From NCBI GenBank assembly GCA_038227745.1, contig JBBRPS010000505.1:1-7589 (forward strand): DNA of 7,589 nt, written 5' to 3'. This DNA comes from DASPXY01 sp038227745 (lineage in GTDB: Bacteria; Planctomycetota; Planctomycetia; Gemmatales; Gemmataceae). Every line of letters begins with the position of its first letter. Within the stretch, counting starts at the first letter, position 1. The notes beneath the pieces are model-generated. The model was given only the letters and a program-made list of their open reading frames with translations. It had not been told where the DNA came from and searched no databases. Positions 5,896 through 7,589 of this stretch are shown in pieces. The position numbers and the translations under genes were made by a program.

Positions 5896-5909
5896 AGCAT
5901 GACGCCACG
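5362..5909 (+). ncRNA. Predicted large structured non-coding RNA, unidentified class
   Basis: Base-pairing visible by eye closes this segment into one multibranched fold. Outer helix: 5364-5375 with 5883-5894 (12 pairs, three G-U). Middle: 5406-5412 with 5874-5880 (seven, two G-U). Inner: 5423-5435 with 5850-5862 (13 pairs, eleven Watson-Crick in a row, one G-U). Within it, in order: hairpins 5439-5453, 5475-5488, 5495-5521 (4+6 pairs, 4-base 3' bulge), 5527-5554 (4+4 pairs, 4-base 3' bulge), 5580-5590, 5598-5616 (8 pairs, 3-base loop), 5621-5637 (7 pairs, 3-base loop), 5641-5651, 5673-5704 (7 pairs, 3-base bulge, 6 pairs), 5719-5739, and a two-layer stem 5751-5763/5803-5816 enclosing 5773-5779/5785-5791. 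The non-Watson-Crick pairs I counted are G-U on the plus strand, favouring rightward transcription. I saw no hallmarks of RNase P, tmRNA, SRP, group I or II introns. The ends are approximate and the function is unknown. Confidence 0.6.
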
Positions 5910-6277
5910 GGATCAGGTCACGCGTGTTTTAGGAATGGGGTCCGTGCGACCCTTCGGTTCGTGACGTCTGATTCCGTCGTCGGGCTCACCAGCATCCGTC
6001 TGGCTACCTAACCAACGAAGCGAGTCCATCCGCCGGCCGGGACGCGCAGCGCTCGCGCCTCGGGGACGAAGTCGTCCCCGGGCAAGCAGCGCCCGCATCC
6101 CCAAGACAGGGACGTCCTGGCCGCCGTGCCGTCGCAGTCACCGCGAACGGTCGCCGGGCCTCGGCGCGCAGGTGCGCACCGGGGGCCTTGCGGCCCACCC
6201 CTGATCCTGGGTGGGTCCCGGCCGTTCAACGCGGTGTAGCCAAACTCAAGGCAGGGATCGGGACAGGTGCAGCGAAC
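5910..6277. other. Intergenic region upstream of the sigma factor, with hairpins but no gene
   Basis: No convincing protein-coding frame is present. Hairpins seen on the plus strand are GGGTC/GACCC at 5938-5952, an 11-pair stem at 6059-6069/6072-6082 with one U-G, and two overlapping hairpins at 6183-6196 and 6194-6215 that exclude each other. The frame leading into the sigma factor gene starts only with TTG at 6188 and lacks a ribosome binding site. No clear promoter could be picked for the sigma factor gene. ECF-type sites are too degenerate to call without a matrix. Confidence 0.5.
6059..6082 (+). other. Strong 11-base-pair hairpin in the sigma factor upstream region
   Basis: CTCGGGGACGA (6059-6069) pairs with TCGTCCCCGGG (6072-6082) over eleven positions with a single U-G; the nominal two-base loop would open to four. 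No T-tract follows in either direction, so it is not a standard terminator. It may be the 3' boundary of the upstream RNA or a regulatory operator. Confidence 0.5.
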
Positions 6278-6883
6278 ATGAGTTGGAACGAAATCTTCGA
6301 CCTGGTGGAGCGTGCCCGCGGCGGCGACCGGGAGGCCTACGGCGAGCTGGTCACGCGCTTTCAGCCGAGCGTCTACGCGGTGGCGCTGGCCCGCCTGCGC
6401 AACCCGGCCGAGGCGCAGGAGCTGACCCAGGAGGTGTTCATCCACGGCATGACGAAGCTGGCGCAGCTGCGCGACGCCCACTGCTTCGCCGGCTGGCTGC
6501 GGCAGATCACGGTGCGCATGGCGATCAACCGCCTGACCCGCCGTGCGCCGCTGCAGGGCGCCGAGCAGGAGGTCCTGCAGAACGCGGCCGCGGCGGACAG
6601 CACGCCGCTGGACGAGATGGTCCGCGCCGAGCAGTGCGCCGAGCTGCAGCGCGGCCTGGAGCGGCTCAAGCCGACCGACCGCGCGACCCTGGTGGCGTTC
6701 TACATCCAGGGCCGCAGTCTGAAGCAGATGAGCCGCGAGCTCGAGACGCCGGTCGGCACCATCAAGCGCCGCCTGCACGTGGCCCGTAACCGCCTGCGCC
6801 AGCAGATGGAGAAGGCTCGCGAGGCGGGCGCCAAGCGCGCCCACCGCAAGGTGCGCCGCCGCCGGGAGCTGCTGAGCGTCTGA
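6278..6883 (+). CDS. ECF-type RNA polymerase sigma factor
   Basis: This 201-residue protein directs RNA polymerase to a specific promoter set. Region 2 covers about residues 16-90: GDREAYGELVTRFQPSVYAV, then NPAEAQELTQEVFI (42-55, the -10 recognition helix area) and FAGWLRQITVRMAINRLTRR (70-89). Region 4 covers about residues 122-180, with the helix-turn-helix GRSLKQMSRELETPVGTIKRRLHVARNRLR (145-174), which contacts the -35 element. Between them is a linker of about 30 residues, as in ECF factors, which lack region 3. A basic tail (KAREAGAKRAHRKVRRRREL, 179-198) follows region 4. The ATG at 6278 begins exactly at the family's usual N-terminus; the ribosome binding site is weak (CAGG about 9 bases upstream). 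No anti-sigma gene adjoins it. Planctomycetes have many such orphan factors, often controlled by other means. The transcript ends at the terminator 13 bases downstream. Confidence 0.93.
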   Translation: MSWNEIFDLVERARGGDREAYGELVTRFQPSVYAVALARLRNPAEAQELTQEVFIHGMTKLAQLRDAHCFAGWLRQITVRMAINRLTRRAPLQGAEQEVLQNAAAADSTPLDEMVRAEQCAELQRGLERLKPTDRATLVAFYIQGRSLKQMSRELETPVGTIKRRLHVARNRLRQQMEKAREAGAKRAHRKVRRRRELLSV

Positions 6884-6895
6884 CAATCCCTTGAC

Positions 6896-6931
6896 GGCCG
6901 CGGAGGCGATTCGTCGCCTCCGCGGCCTTTT
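6896..6931 (+). terminator. Rho-independent terminator of the sigma factor gene
   Basis: GGCCGCGGAGGCGA (6896-6909) and its exact complement (6914-6927) form a 14-base-pair stem capped by TTCG and followed by TTTT (6928-6931), 12 bases after the stop codon. It is a textbook intrinsic terminator on the plus strand. Confidence 0.92.
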
Positions 6932-6980
6932 CCGCCTCGACACATCTCTCGCCCTTTTCGGGCCGTCCAACACCCTATTC

Positions 6981-7080
6981 CCGTTTAGCCGCGAGCGGTG
7001 AGCCAGATCCCGCTACGCGGGGGCGAGCGCGGGGAGCAGCCGCGTAGCGGGATCTGGCTCACCCGCGCGCGACTAAACGG
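6981..7080. repeat. 100-base imperfect palindrome, dispersed hairpin-repeat candidate
   Basis: The outer arms CCGTTTAG (6981-6988) and CTAAACGG (7073-7080) are perfect complements. Inside them is a short GC segment, 6989-6996 against 7064-7072, with two mismatches and one bulge. The core, 6997-7020 with 7040-7063, is 24 perfect pairs around a 19-base loop (7021-7039). In total about 38 pairs form from one 100-base unit. It lies alone between the sigma factor terminator and the kinase promoter. It has no coding capacity and no T-tract, so it is not a terminator. Its size, defined ends and intergenic position fit a REP-like or MITE-like mobile hairpin repeat; copies elsewhere in the genome would confirm this. 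No target-site duplication is obvious. Confidence 0.85.
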
Positions 7081-7109
7081 AGAATGGACACGGAGTACGG
7101 TAAACGCGC

Positions 7110-7137
7110 TTGGCACCACCGACCGCGACGGTAAAAT
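7110..7137 (+). promoter_or_regulatory. Sigma-70-like promoter of the kinase gene
   Basis: TTGGCA (7110-7115), a 16-base spacer and TAAAAT (7132-7137) give a good housekeeping-type promoter, and the start codon follows 58 bases after it. It lies just downstream of the palindrome, so the kinase can be transcribed independently of the sigma factor gene. Confidence 0.5.
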
Positions 7138-7195
7138 GGAGCGGACGGTACCGGTGCATCTCATCTCTGGCCCAGAACGGTGGGAAGAAGGCCCC

Positions 7196-7589
7196 ATGGC
7201 GAAAGTTGACGCGGCCACCATTGCGCAGCAGGCGGTCCGGCTGGACCTGCTCACTCCCGACCAGTTGCAGCAGGCCTGGGACGAACTCGGCCAGAAGGGC
7301 GGCGAGCCGGACCCGCTCCTGCGCGTGCTGGAGCGCAAGGGCTGGTTGACCCCCTGGCAGAGCCAGAAACTCCTCAAAGGCGAAGCGGACGGCTACTTCC
7401 TGGGCGGCTACCGCATTCTCTACAAGATCGCCTCGGGCAGCTTCGGCCGCGTCTACCGCGCCGACGACCCGCGCAGCGGGACCGTCGTCGCCATCAAGGT
7501 GCTGCGGCGCAAGTGGAGCGAGGACAAGCACAACATCGAACTGTTCGAGCGCGAGGGCAAGATGGGGATATCGCTGCGGCACCCCAACA
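7196..7589 (+). CDS. Hanks-type Ser/Thr protein kinase, N-terminal part (runs off window)
   Basis: The ATG at 7196 follows a purine-rich GGGAAGAAGG at 7182-7191, and 131 codons are visible without a stop. Residues 10-62 form the helical planctomycete kinase leader: LLTPDQLQQAW at 18-28, WLTPWQSQKLLKG at 50-62. The catalytic domain starts at about residue 70. The glycine-rich loop is ASGSFGRVYRA (79-89), the ATP-binding lysine is K101 in VVAIKVL, and the C-helix glutamate is probably E120 in FEREGK, followed by LRHPN (127-131). The catalytic loop and activation segment lie beyond the window. Such kinases phosphorylate Ser/Thr residues of unknown partners; planctomycetes carry many, commonly with a membrane segment and propeller or TPR sensor part after the kinase domain, which cannot be checked here. 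The first residue after the start is Ala, with no signal peptide, so the kinase domain is cytoplasmic. Confidence 0.93.
   Translation, partial: MAKVDAATIAQQAVRLDLLTPDQLQQAWDELGQKGGEPDPLLRVLERKGWLTPWQSQKLLKGEADGYFLGGYRILYKIASGSFGRVYRADDPRSGTVVAIKVLRRKWSEDKHNIELFEREGKMGISLRHPN

Noticed and set aside
5362..5909. RNase P RNA, tmRNA, SRP RNA, group I or group II intron
   Set aside because: I looked for the GAGGAAAGUCC block, the tRNA-like end, the SRP GGAAG/AGCAGCC core, the group I core segments and a group II domain V, and found none. A covariance search would settle it.
6188..6277. N-terminal extension of the sigma factor from the TTG at 6188
   Set aside because: No ribosome binding site, and the family N-terminus begins at the ATG at 6278.
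1..7589. CRISPR array, tRNA genes, transposase or integrase genes
   Set aside because: No regularly spaced repeats, no cloverleaf with a CCA or T-arm, and no transposase or integrase motif were found on either strand.

Overview
The window looks like a piece of a high-GC planctomycete chromosome, probably from the Gemmataceae or a close relative. This is inferred from gene content: a DUF1501 protein with a twin-arginine leader, a short ECF-type sigma factor with no linked anti-sigma gene, and a Hanks-type Ser/Thr kinase whose N-terminal 'LLTPDQLQQAW...WLTPWQ...LLKG' segment is typical of that group. No single marker here fixes the genus.

Left part (1-2597, minus strand): a likely three-gene run transcribed leftward. 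It comprises a DUF1501 protein (1287-2597), a secreted PD40/TolB-type beta-propeller 24 bases downstream (276-1262, GTG start), and the first 46 codons of an unknown proline-rich protein that leaves the window (1-140). Middle part (2730-4814): a metallo-beta-lactamase-fold hydrolase (2817-3872, plus strand) meets cbiB/cobD (adenosylcobinamide-phosphate synthase, minus strand) tail to tail. The cbiB frame has no stop where the family normally ends and stays open, codon-aligned and antisense, through almost the whole hydrolase gene to 2820.

Central gap (4815-6277, about 1.46 kb): no recognisable protein family. Its strongest content is a predicted large plus-strand structured RNA, about 5362-5909. 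Two nested long-range helices of 12-13 base pairs enclose a tightly packed series of hairpins and a two-layer stem. Upstream (5076-5306) lie a possible pseudoknot and a terminator/anti-terminator-like pair of exclusive hairpins, followed by a good Shine-Dalgarno site and an ATG at 5329. That ORF (5329-5895) almost exactly covers the RNA and matches nothing I recognise. I could not assign the RNA to RNase P, tmRNA, SRP, or group I/II introns. It is the best candidate here for something undescribed.

Right part (6278-7589, plus strand): an ECF sigma factor with a textbook intrinsic terminator, a 100-base near-perfect palindrome (6981-7080) that looks like a dispersed hairpin repeat, a sigma-70-like promoter, and the start of a Ser/Thr protein kinase cut by the window end. 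Apart from the left-hand run, the genes do not form an obvious single pathway. The sigma factor and kinase suggest signal transduction, but the terminator and palindrome separate their transcripts.
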